Shown piece after piece: positions 1 to 5,116 of a DNA stretch of 5,117 nucleotides. The notes beneath the pieces are model-generated. The model did no database searches, was not told where the DNA came from, and saw only the letters and a program-made list of their open reading frames with translations. The stretch's first letter is position 1. The number at the start of each line of letters is the position of its first letter. The DNA is from an uncultured Balneolaceae bacterium (GTDB lineage: Bacteria > Bacteroidota > Rhodothermia > Balneolales > Balneolaceae). The translations under genes were made by a program, and so were the position numbers. Where the stretch lies: NCBI GenBank assembly GCA_937982515.1, contig CALJMB010000010.1:1-5117 (forward strand), read 5' to 3'.

Positions 1-16
1 GTAAGGACGATCTCTC

Positions 17-61
17 TTACTTACCTGCCACTTGTTACTTCTTATTAATTACTTATTACTT
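17..61. repeat. Low-complexity tract of TTACTT units
   Basis: Four copies of TTACTT lie at 17-22, 35-40, 49-54 and 56-61, with ACTTGTTACTT and ACTTATTACTT variants between them. The tract is AT-rich and stands just before the first gene. It is either simple-sequence intergenic DNA or part of a leader or promoter region. No function can be read from it. An in-frame TAA at 2-4 shows that the reading frame of the first gene cannot extend past the window edge. Confidence 0.55.
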
Positions 62-76
62 TCTACCAAATCAGTC

Positions 77-346
77 GTGACTTCCAAAAATAAACTCAAA
101 TATCTGTTCATTGCCGTTGTGTTGATTACGGCAGCCTTTGCACTGGCTGATTCACTGGGCTATTTCAACCCAAAGCCCTATACAGCCGTATCCCATGGTT
201 CTCACGTGCACTACGTTCCCGACAACCGCGATCCCAAAGTAGATATCAGCCGGTTTCCACAGGAGGAGCCGGGTCCGGATGAAATCATCACGCCTACCGG
301 CCAGATTGTAAAAAAAGCCGAATGGGAACAATCAAAACAAGAATAA
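77..346 (+). CDS. Small membrane-anchored hypothetical protein with HGSHVHYVP histidine motif
   Basis: An 89-residue protein if read from the GTG at 77. The frame is open back to a TTG at 32, which would add 15 residues encoded by the TTACTT-rich tract. I prefer 77 because it gives a normal topology: a short basic N-terminus (TSKNKLK), one hydrophobic segment at about residues 9-24, then a soluble tail. Neither start has a Shine-Dalgarno sequence. The tail carries HGSHVHYVP (residues 40-48), a HxxHxH arrangement like the zinc-binding histidine triads of streptococcal Pht proteins (HGDHxHYIP type). It then has a Pro/Glu-rich linker and ends in TPTGQIVKKAEWEQ. I do not recognise a named family; metal binding is inferred from the motif alone. 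The next gene, a thioredoxin-like lipoprotein, starts 16 bp after the stop, so the two are probably one transcript and both act outside the cytoplasm. The segment could be an uncleaved anchor or a signal peptide. Confidence 0.7.
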   Translation: MTSKNKLKYLFIAVVLITAAFALADSLGYFNPKPYTAVSHGSHVHYVPDNRDPKVDISRFPQEEPGPDEIITPTGQIVKKAEWEQSKQE

Positions 347-362
347 ACAGTTCTTCAATCTA

Positions 363-980
363 ATGGGTTCAGCTTTCAGATATTCAGGTAATCTTAGGGC
401 AAGAAGTGTGGCGCCGGCAGCCTCCGTATGGATGATGGTCCTGGCATTGGCGCTTTCGGGCTGTTCAGCAGAGCGGCAGTCAAATACGGCGGAAGGGCGG
501 CTTTCTTCAGAGCCGGAAGAGCGGCTGGATCCGTTTTCTTCTCCACTTTATGCAGCACAAAAAGTAGCTCCCGCAGAAGACTTTGCCGCACCCTTGCTGA
601 ATGGAGAAAACTTTCAGCTTTCCGATCAGAAGGGAAAAGTTATTCTTTTCAATATCTGGGCTACCTGGTGTGCGCCCTGCCATCAGGAAACGCCGGAATT
701 TGTACAACTCTATAATACCTATAAAGAAAAAGGACTCGTCGTTCTCGGCGTTTCCATCGATGAGCAGGGCCGGTCCGTGGTCGATCCCTTTGTTGAAAAG
801 TATGAGGTCAACTATCCCATTATCATCGATGACGGTTCCATTATGGAGAAGTATGGTCCCACTATGGGAATCCCGACCTCCTATATTATCGATAAAAAGG
901 GCCATCTGCGTTACTTTGCCGTGGGGCCACTTACAATAAAAGAGCTACTGCCGCGGATCGAAGAGTTACTTTATGAATGA
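363..980 (+). CDS. TlpA/ResA-like thiol-disulfide oxidoreductase, lipoprotein
   Basis: A 205-residue thioredoxin-fold protein. Residues 1-34 form a lipoprotein signal: an Arg-containing n-region, a hydrophobic stretch VLALAL, and lipobox LSGC with the lipidated Cys at 34. A low-complexity linker (about 35-65) follows, then an AhpC/TSA-Redoxin-type domain. It contains the redox motif WCAPC (C103 and C106) in the context NIWATWCAPC, the strand GVSID (129-133), and the cis-proline loop GIPTSYIID with P171. This is the layout of membrane-anchored TlpA/ResA proteins, which reduce disulfides in exported proteins or apocytochromes in the periplasm. The partner is unknown because no cytochrome c maturation gene is visible. 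The ATG at 363 is chosen because it supplies the positively charged n-region; ATGs at 432 and 435 would leave a signal of only about ten residues. No Shine-Dalgarno sequence is seen. The gene is 16 bp downstream of the small histidine-motif gene and probably cotranscribed with it. Confidence 0.92.
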   Translation: MGSAFRYSGNLRARSVAPAASVWMMVLALALSGCSAERQSNTAEGRLSSEPEERLDPFSSPLYAAQKVAPAEDFAAPLLNGENFQLSDQKGKVILFNIWATWCAPCHQETPEFVQLYNTYKEKGLVVLGVSIDEQGRSVVDPFVEKYEVNYPIIIDDGSIMEKYGPTMGIPTSYIIDKKGHLRYFAVGPLTIKELLPRIEELLYE

Positions 981-1081
981 GGGCCCGGAGGGCAGGGTTG
1001 TGGTATTTTGTTTGGATGTAGTCTGCGCCTCCGGCGTAAGAGAAGAGGTAAATTTAGTAGTGCGGGCAGGCCAGTCGGAAC

Positions 1082-1115
1082 CCACTCGTGCCATCCTCAG
1101 GTATAACACGAGTGG
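1082..1115. terminator. 9-bp inverted repeat between convergent genes (possible terminator)
   Basis: CCACTCGTG at 1082-1090 pairs perfectly with CACGAGTGG at 1107-1115 across a 16-nt loop. The position between two convergent genes suits a bidirectional terminator, but no U-tract follows on either strand and the loop is long. A protein-binding site is the alternative. Confidence 0.35.
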
Positions 1116-1192
1116 ACATTTGAATGATACTTTATAGCGTGGTGTGTTGAAATAGGGGGCGGATCAATCCTCTTTGTGCTTTAGTGGTAACA

Positions 1193-1222
1193 ATCACGTG
1201 TAGTTTTTAACCGGCACGTGAT
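1193..1222. terminator. 8-bp inverted repeat 18 bp past the receptor stop (possible terminator)
   Basis: ATCACGTG at 1193-1200 pairs with CACGTGAT at 1215-1222 around a 14-nt loop that contains a short T-run (TTTTT). It begins 18 bp past the stop codon of the minus-strand receptor gene, where a terminator would be expected. No T-run follows the stem itself on either strand. Each arm contains the self-complementary hexamer CACGTG, so it could instead be a paired protein-binding site. Confidence 0.35.
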
Positions 1223-1240
1223 CTGAATGCTCACCATACT

Positions 1241-3454
1241 CTAAAATTCCAGACTAAAACCAAAGTATACGCTTCTCGGGCGCTCGACAAAGCTGTAGTC
1301 GGCTTCTGGGTCGTCGGTGCGCGTATTGGCTATGTTGAGGATCCCTCCGCGAATACTCAGCTTATCCCTAAGGTTATAGGTACCCCCGATATCGAACATG
1401 GTATACGGATCGATAGACCCCGCCATGGTTTGCTGCTCGCCAATGTATTTACCACGGAAGAACACCGTTGCCTGCCGGGTTGTATACCAGTTAAACTCCC
1501 CATTGATATGGTGCTTAGGCCGGTTTTGCAGCTCCTCGCCATTGCTGAGATCTTTCGCATCCAGAGCGGTATAGTTGATGGTGGCTCGTCCGATATTCAT
1601 AAAATTTGCAAATAGTGTTGCCTCTATGCCGCGTATTCGGGCTTCGTTTACATTGCGCGGTACATACATTTCGCGACCTTGGTCATCATATCCCACAGGC
1701 TCAACTCCTGCCCCCCTTGGTGTATCGATCAGGTTATCTATTTCGTTCCGGAATGCTGTGATTGATCCACCCCAGAGCCTGCTGTCATAATTTGCTGAAA
1801 CCTCATAATTTGTGCTGGTTTCCGGATTCAGGTCGGGGTCTCCGATGATAACGCAGCCGCCCCGGCAGCTGGTTGTTACAGACTCTTCGCTAAGCTGACG
1901 CAGGGTGGGAGCCTTAAAAGCCGTGCCTATACCTCCTTTCAAAGTGAGTTGTCCGGTAGCTGAATATACAAGGTAGCCTCTGGGCGTAAATTTAAGCCCG
2001 AAGTCTTTGTGGTTATCCAGGCGTCCGCCGGCAAGAACTTTGAGCCGGCTGCTCAGGCCATACTCATCCTGTACATAGAATGCCTGTTGCCAGGTGCCCG
2101 CTTTACCGCTTACAAATTCCAGGGGAGCACTCAGGTTCAGCCAGCGGGCTTCGCCACCAGCCGTGAGCAGATGGTTGCCCAGTGAGGCGTTGAGATTTCC
2201 TTCTACTATTTTATTCTGCTGGCTGAGTCCATCACTCTCAGTATCTACCCACTCGCCATATCCGCGGATGACCGAATTCCCCCATGAGAAGTCATTTTTA
2301 TGCGTCAATACTACATCGTTCCTGTTGATTTCAGTGTCGGCTTCTCCCCAGCCCCGAATCATATATTCGCCGGACCGGGTTTGATAAGATCGCCCGAATT
2401 CAGCTTCAATCGTATGACTGCCTGTCGGAGTCCAGATTAATTTTCCCCTGGCGTTGTGGTCATTACGCCCTTCCAGAGTAGCCAGGTCGCTACGGTACAC
2501 TTCACTACCGTCCGGACGGGTAATGGGGCTGCCGTCGTCTTCGGTTAGCAGATCGCTGGCCCACCCATGCCAGATATTGCGATGGTTAAGCGTTCCTGTA
2601 AGAGTTAGCCCAAGCCGATCTTTAACCAGCGCCCCGGAGGTGTAAACGCTGGTGCGATACTCCTGGCCTTTTTCTCCCTCAACCGGAGTTTGAAATTCAG
2701 AGCTTACTTTCGCATTCCACACATCAGAGAATGGTTTAGTGATCACATTAATAACACCTCCCAGAGCTTCCGATCCGTAAAGGGCCGACATACCTCCCCG
2801 TACAATTTCGATCTGGTCCACCGCGCCCATAGGCAGCATCCCCAGGTCATAATCATTATGGCGGAAAACAGCTTCAGAAGAGTTTACCCGCCTGCCATCT
2901 ACCAATAAAAGGGTATGTCCGGCATCCATACCACGCAGCTGAATTTCTCTGCGTCCCTGGCTTCCGGCCGATATACTTACCCCAGGGGAGTTACGGAGTA
3001 CATCGGTTAAATCTCCCACAGGTTTGCGTTCGATTTCTTTGGCTGATATAAGACTGATTGATGCCGGAGCGGTGGCCACAGCTTGTTGGGTGCGGGTAGC
3101 GGTTACTACAAGGTCATCTCCAAACGAGTAGTTTTGGGTGAAGAGCGTGAAGTTTACTCGGGCTGTTTTTCCCGGCTGTATCAAAACGCTTTCTTTAGTT
3201 GTGGTGTATCCCACCATGGAAACCCGGATCGTATATTCTCCGGCCGGGAGATTATCCAGAGAATAGTAGCCCGATTTGTCAGATGTTGTCCCCTGTTGAA
3301 GTTCTTCCACTAAAATAGTTGCAGTTGGTAACGTACTGCCCTCTTTTGTGGTAATATGTCCCTCGACTGCCGGTTTATCACTGCTTTGCGCCCAGCCATT
3401 CTGAGGTCCGGCAACCATCAGAAATATTATGACGGGTAATAAGATTCGTACCAT
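1241..3454 (-). CDS. TonB-dependent outer-membrane receptor, CirA/FepA-like, with CarboxypepD_reg-like domain
   Basis: A 737-residue protein from the ATG at 3454. A GTG at 3505 in the same frame would add 17 residues. The ATG is preferred because it starts a standard signal peptide (MVRILLPVIIFLMV, probably cleaved after GWAQ at residue 23) and because the best promoter match lies too close to the GTG. Order of parts: CarboxypepD_reg-like beta-sandwich (about 29-108, with GYYSLDNLPAGEYTI), TonB box DDLVVTATR (113-121), plug (about 124-241, with IQLRGMDAGHTLLLVDGRRV and SALYGSEALGGVINVITK), then a barrel of about 495 residues ending in Phe, the usual signal for BAM insertion. Such receptors import siderophores, haem, cobalamin or similar ligands using TonB-ExbBD energy. 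The plug most resembles CirA/FepA types. The substrate is unknown: FKAP (513-516) and GDPDL (538-542) are present, but no His lies between them as in haem receptors. A cysteine pair, C530 and C534, lies in one extracellular-type loop. It is not a SusC, since no SusD gene is adjacent. Confidence 0.95.
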   Translation of the reverse strand: MVRILLPVIIFLMVAGPQNGWAQSSDKPAVEGHITTKEGSTLPTATILVEELQQGTTSDKSGYYSLDNLPAGEYTIRVSMVGYTTTKESVLIQPGKTARVNFTLFTQNYSFGDDLVVTATRTQQAVATAPASISLISAKEIERKPVGDLTDVLRNSPGVSISAGSQGRREIQLRGMDAGHTLLLVDGRRVNSSEAVFRHNDYDLGMLPMGAVDQIEIVRGGMSALYGSEALGGVINVITKPFSDVWNAKVSSEFQTPVEGEKGQEYRTSVYTSGALVKDRLGLTLTGTLNHRNIWHGWASDLLTEDDGSPITRPDGSEVYRSDLATLEGRNDHNARGKLIWTPTGSHTIEAEFGRSYQTRSGEYMIRGWGEADTEINRNDVVLTHKNDFSWGNSVIRGYGEWVDTESDGLSQQNKIVEGNLNASLGNHLLTAGGEARWLNLSAPLEFVSGKAGTWQQAFYVQDEYGLSSRLKVLAGGRLDNHKDFGLKFTPRGYLVYSATGQLTLKGGIGTAFKAPTLRQLSEESVTTSCRGGCVIIGDPDLNPETSTNYEVSANYDSRLWGGSITAFRNEIDNLIDTPRGAGVEPVGYDDQGREMYVPRNVNEARIRGIEATLFANFMNIGRATINYTALDAKDLSNGEELQNRPKHHINGEFNWYTTRQATVFFRGKYIGEQQTMAGSIDPYTMFDIGGTYNLRDKLSIRGGILNIANTRTDDPEADYSFVERPRSVYFGFSLEF

Positions 3455-3515
3455 TAGAAGGTTATTTAGATTCTGTATAAATAATAGGCGGTGGAGATAG
3501 TACACCTATTTGTTA

Positions 3516-3547
3516 TTTATATCAAGTCTAAACTAGCCTTCTGTCAA
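3516..3547 (-). promoter_or_regulatory. Possible promoter of the TonB-dependent receptor gene
   Basis: Reading the minus strand, TTGACA (3547-3542) is followed by TGATAT (3524-3519) at 17 bp, overlapping TATAAA (3521-3516) at 20 bp. A start of transcription near 3510 would give a leader of about 55 nt to the ATG at 3454 and almost none to the alternative GTG at 3505. Bacteroidota-type sigma factors favour different boxes (TTTG / TAnnTTTG), so this match is weak. No riboswitch or Fur-like palindrome is recognisable nearby. Confidence 0.3.
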
Positions 3548-3574
3548 CTATATCCTATGGTTTCAATAGAACGC

Positions 3575-3694
3575 TTATACTGCGGATAAGGCTGATAGGT
3601 ACAGATATAATACAGAGGATATCATGATCTGCAAAGGCCGGCCCAATTCAGCAGTATCTGCGTTCTCCTTAACGCGGCCGTTGATCAGGAACAT
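3575..3694 (-). CDS. Doubtful 39-residue ORF between cyclase and receptor
   Basis: An ATG at 3694 opens 39 codons on the minus strand, beginning MFLINGRVKENADTAELG and ending in a hydrophobic stretch (SSVLYLYLSALSAV). The first half has ordinary protein-like composition and the second could be a short membrane segment. The frame is open for 11 more codons upstream, to a TGA inside the hairpin at the cyclase end. No ribosome-binding site is visible and I recognise no family. It may be a genuine small protein, the remnant of a larger gene, or chance. It lies in the same direction as both neighbours, 46 bp after the cyclase stop. Confidence 0.25.
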   Translation of the reverse strand: MFLINGRVKENADTAELGRPLQIMISSVLYLYLSALSAV

Positions 3695-3716
3695 GCCCCG
3701 GTTTTGTTTTTCAGGT

Positions 3717-3736
3717 ATATTGTCTCAAGACAATAT
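3717..3736. terminator. 9-bp inverted repeat directly after the cyclase stop codon
   Basis: ATATTGTCT (3717-3725) and AGACAATAT (3728-3736) are perfect inverted copies separated by 2 nt. As a hairpin this gives an 8-bp stem with a 4-nt loop (UUGA in the minus-strand RNA). It begins 4 bp past the cyclase stop codon, exactly where a terminator or 3'-end-protecting structure would sit. The stem is AT-rich, and the minus strand continues with an A-rich rather than T-rich run. An intrinsic terminator is therefore only one possibility; a dimeric regulator site is another. Confidence 0.45.
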
Positions 3737-3740
3737 CAGT

Positions 3741-4478
3741 TTAATACAAAATAAGGTCAGCTGTTTTCTCGATCCATTCGCTCATATACACATTCATGAT
3801 GTTTCCATGATAGCAGTAGTATGTGTCATTCCACTCGAGCAATTCTCTTTTGTCGGCGCTGATGTTATTATAAAACACATTGGAAACCATTACTTCTTTA
3901 TCATATCGCCTTTTATTTCCATAGCTGCACAATCTGGAAGCTGAATTAATAACTTCACCCATCCACACTATTTCATCGATTTCACTGCCGTTATGCCCCG
4001 CTTTCATCATTAATGCCCTTCCATAGTCTATGCCGATTCCAACGGTTATGGGATCAATATCTTTTTTCCGGTACTTGGAATTTAGTATATCTATTATTGA
4101 AGAAACTCTTGCAGCCGTGCATAAAACAGAGTCCATTTCTTCTTTATGGGGTGTATCAAATATTCCCCAGACACTGTTTCCTTCAATATTAACTTCGGCA
4201 CAGTTGTTATTTCCGTTAAGTATCGCAACCACCTCTGAGATATACGACCGGTATATTTTTGCAAGCGTGGCTTCGTGATATCTTTCAGACAACTTGCTGG
4301 GAATTCTTACATCCACATATAAGGCAGTGCACATTACATAGAAACCATTTGTACAAGATAGTTCGTCTCGTGATGGTATGCTTTTAAGCACTTTGTATGA
4401 CCTGTAATCGGTTTTTAGAATATTATCTATTCGCTCCAGGCTTTGTTCAAAATTGTAAACACTATGTTTGGCTTTCAT
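3741..4478 (-). CDS. pycC: Class III nucleotidyl cyclase domain protein, PycC-like (Pycsar antiphage signalling)
   Basis: A 245-residue soluble protein that is almost entirely one class III cyclase domain, the size and layout of Pycsar cyclases. These make 3',5'-cyclic UMP or CMP on phage infection to trigger a partner effector. No signal peptide, membrane segment or sensor domain is seen. Visible motifs: ALYVDVR with first metal Asp D56 (residues 52-58); EVNIEGNSVWGIFDTP (95-110), the second metal loop; VGIGIDYGRALM (146-157); VWMGEVINSASRLCSYGNK (171-189) with the transition-state Asn N178 and Arg R182. The WMG-V-N-AS-LCSYGNK and WGIFDTP blocks are what I recall of PycC proteins rather than ordinary adenylate cyclases. 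The residue corresponding to the adenine-selecting Asp of mammalian adenylate cyclase is not Asp here. Oddities: the second metal Asp reads Asn101 (AAC), and RIPSKL replaces the usual R-x-S-T-x-L. The ATG at 4478 follows an A-rich leader without a Shine-Dalgarno. The gene is notably AT-rich, and no adjacent effector gene is visible. A catalytically impaired relic is possible. Confidence 0.8.
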   Translation of the reverse strand: MKAKHSVYNFEQSLERIDNILKTDYRSYKVLKSIPSRDELSCTNGFYVMCTALYVDVRIPSKLSERYHEATLAKIYRSYISEVVAILNGNNNCAEVNIEGNSVWGIFDTPHKEEMDSVLCTAARVSSIIDILNSKYRKKDIDPITVGIGIDYGRALMMKAGHNGSEIDEIVWMGEVINSASRLCSYGNKRRYDKEVMVSNVFYNNISADKRELLEWNDTYYCYHGNIMNVYMSEWIEKTADLILY

Positions 4479-4746
4479 TTTTAAATATTTTGGTTTAATG
4501 AATGATGACTACTGGCGGCAGGGCGCAGGCTGCGTGAGTACCGGCCACCGGCCGGGAGAGAGTGACCAGCACGGCGTATTATGACAAACCATGCATTTCG
4601 CTTATACACCCAAGGACGCACCATACGTTAATACTCCTCACACCCTAACCTATAATTATGAGAACTATGCAACCACATAACTGTTATTTGTTTCACATAA
4701 CATTCTCAAAAGAGCGCTGATACCTCAGAAAAACCAGCTTCAGAAT

Positions 4747-4778
4747 ATCTAGTGGCAAGGGTTGGCTGGCCACTTGAT
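4747..4778. repeat. Imperfect inverted repeat
   Basis: AGTGGC (4751-4756) pairs with GCCACT (4769-4774). After one T/T mismatch the pairing continues with ATC (4747-4749) and GAT (4776-4778). This gives nine pairs with one mismatch and a 12-nt loop. It lies in the gene-poor stretch upstream of the cyclase. No T-run follows, so its role is unknown. Confidence 0.4.
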
Positions 4779-4855
4779 CCGACATCCCATACATACTATT
4801 TCCGATACTTCAGTTTTTCCGCCGTCTAAAATAGGGTATCAGAAATAAACAAACC

Positions 4856-4871
4856 ATTAGAGATCTCTAAT
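4856..4871. repeat. 16-bp perfect palindrome
   Basis: ATTAGAGATCTCTAAT is fully self-complementary, centred between 4863 and 4864, with no spacer. With no loop it is more likely a dimeric-protein site or a mobile-element end than a hairpin terminator. It lies 385 bp upstream of the cyclase start and 110 bp past the stop of the minus-strand gene at the right edge. Confidence 0.5.
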
Positions 4872-5040
4872 CCTTTAGGAACAGGGGTTTAAGAGAAGGA
4901 AGGACCGATGCCCTCTGATCCATAAGTAACTGGCTCAAAACTTGTCCGGTTTCGGCGCTGTGTTCAATCGTCAAACACGTTCTAATACAAAAAATCAATT
5001 CTAAATGTCGCGATGTCGTCTGCTCGTGGTAGAAGAACAT
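4867..5040 (-). CDS. Doubtful 57-residue ORF overlapping the right-edge gene
   Basis: An ATG at 5040 opens 57 codons ending in TAG at 4867-4869. The protein begins MFFYHEQTTSRHLELIF and ends SLKPLFLKD. Its first 19 codons lie out of frame over the end of the right-edge coding sequence, so at most one of the two frames is expected to be real there. The non-overlapping part (about residues 20-57) has a plausible amino-acid mix, which could mean a displaced C-terminal extension of the upstream gene after a frameshift. I recognise no family, and chance is a fair explanation. Confidence 0.2.
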   Translation of the reverse strand: MFFYHEQTTSRHLELIFCIRTCLTIEHSAETGQVLSQLLMDQRASVLPSLKPLFLKD

Positions 5041-5116
5041 CCCTCATCACGTTGTAGTACTGCCTGTCATCATCCTGCAACAGAGCCTGCCATAATAAAT
5101 AAAGGCTTTTATCCTG
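4982..5116 (-). CDS. C-terminal end of an unrecognised gene, cut by the window edge
   Basis: The minus-strand frame is open from the right edge for 44 codons to a TAG at 4982-4984. The residues (including SLYLLWQALLQDDDRQYYN and LLPRADDIATF) have the amphipathic, helix-like mix of a real protein C-terminus. There is no membrane segment and no motif I can name. The gene points the same way as the cyclase but ends 503 bp before it, so an operon is unlikely. Whether this is the missing partner of the cyclase, a mobile-element gene or something unrelated cannot be judged from 44 residues. Confidence 0.5.
   Translation of the reverse strand, partial: QDKSLYLLWQALLQDDDRQYYNVMRDVLLPRADDIATFRIDFLY

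Larger units (their letters stand above)
981..1240. other. Non-coding gap between convergent genes
   Basis: This 260-bp stretch separates the plus-strand thioredoxin gene from the minus-strand receptor gene, whose 3' ends face each other. I see no credible ORF or RNA gene. It holds two inverted repeats, listed separately. A weaker 7-bp pairing joins 985-991 (CCGGAGG) with 1028-1034 (CCTCCGG) across 36 nt. Transcription of both neighbours must end here, but no hairpin is followed by a clear T-run. Confidence 0.6.
4479..4981. other. 503-bp gap upstream of the cyclase, no convincing gene
   Basis: No long reading frame crosses this stretch. A GC-rich patch near 4514-4556 (with CCGGCCACCGGCC) is followed by AT-rich DNA. 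Short frames exist: 33 codons on the minus strand from an ATG at 4794 to a TGA at 4693-4695 (begins MYGMSDQVASQ), and 57 codons on the minus strand at 4867-5040. I find no cyclic-nucleotide-binding, TIR or transmembrane effector remnant in any frame I read. The stretch should contain the promoter of the cyclase gene, but I cannot assign boxes with confidence. Confidence 0.55.

Noticed and set aside
507..905. 132-codon minus-strand ORF opposite the thioredoxin gene
   Set aside because: It lies wholly antisense to a gene with clear thioredoxin motifs, has no recognisable domain, and is a by-product of the coding strand.
1841..1930. Receptor as a haem receptor because of FKAP and GDPDL
   Set aside because: Haem receptors have a conserved His between the FRAP and NPxL boxes; none is seen here, so only a general TonB-dependent receptor call is justified.
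3455..3505. Use of the GTG at 3505 as the receptor start
   Set aside because: It adds a poorly formed N-terminal stretch before a complete signal peptide that starts at the ATG at 3454, and the best promoter match leaves it almost no leader.
3506..3740. Cobalamin riboswitch upstream of the receptor
   Set aside because: The gap is short and I see no B12-box-like sequence or multi-stem layout.
3624..3944. 106-codon plus-strand ORF across the cyclase 3' end
   Set aside because: About two thirds of it is antisense to the cyclase gene; the rest lies in the intergenic gap, and there is no motif or start signal.
4030..4278. 82-codon plus-strand ORF inside the cyclase gene
   Set aside because: Fully antisense to conserved cyclase motifs; treated as a shadow.
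3741..4478. Ordinary adenylate cyclase or a GGDEF diguanylate cyclase
   Set aside because: There is no GGDEF motif, no sensor or membrane domain, and the base-selecting position does not match adenylate cyclases; the block pattern fits the PycC group better.
4479..4981. CRISPR array, tRNA or insertion sequence in the gene-poor stretch
   Set aside because: There are no regularly spaced repeats, no cloverleaf pattern, no transposase-like frame and no matched terminal repeats with target duplication.
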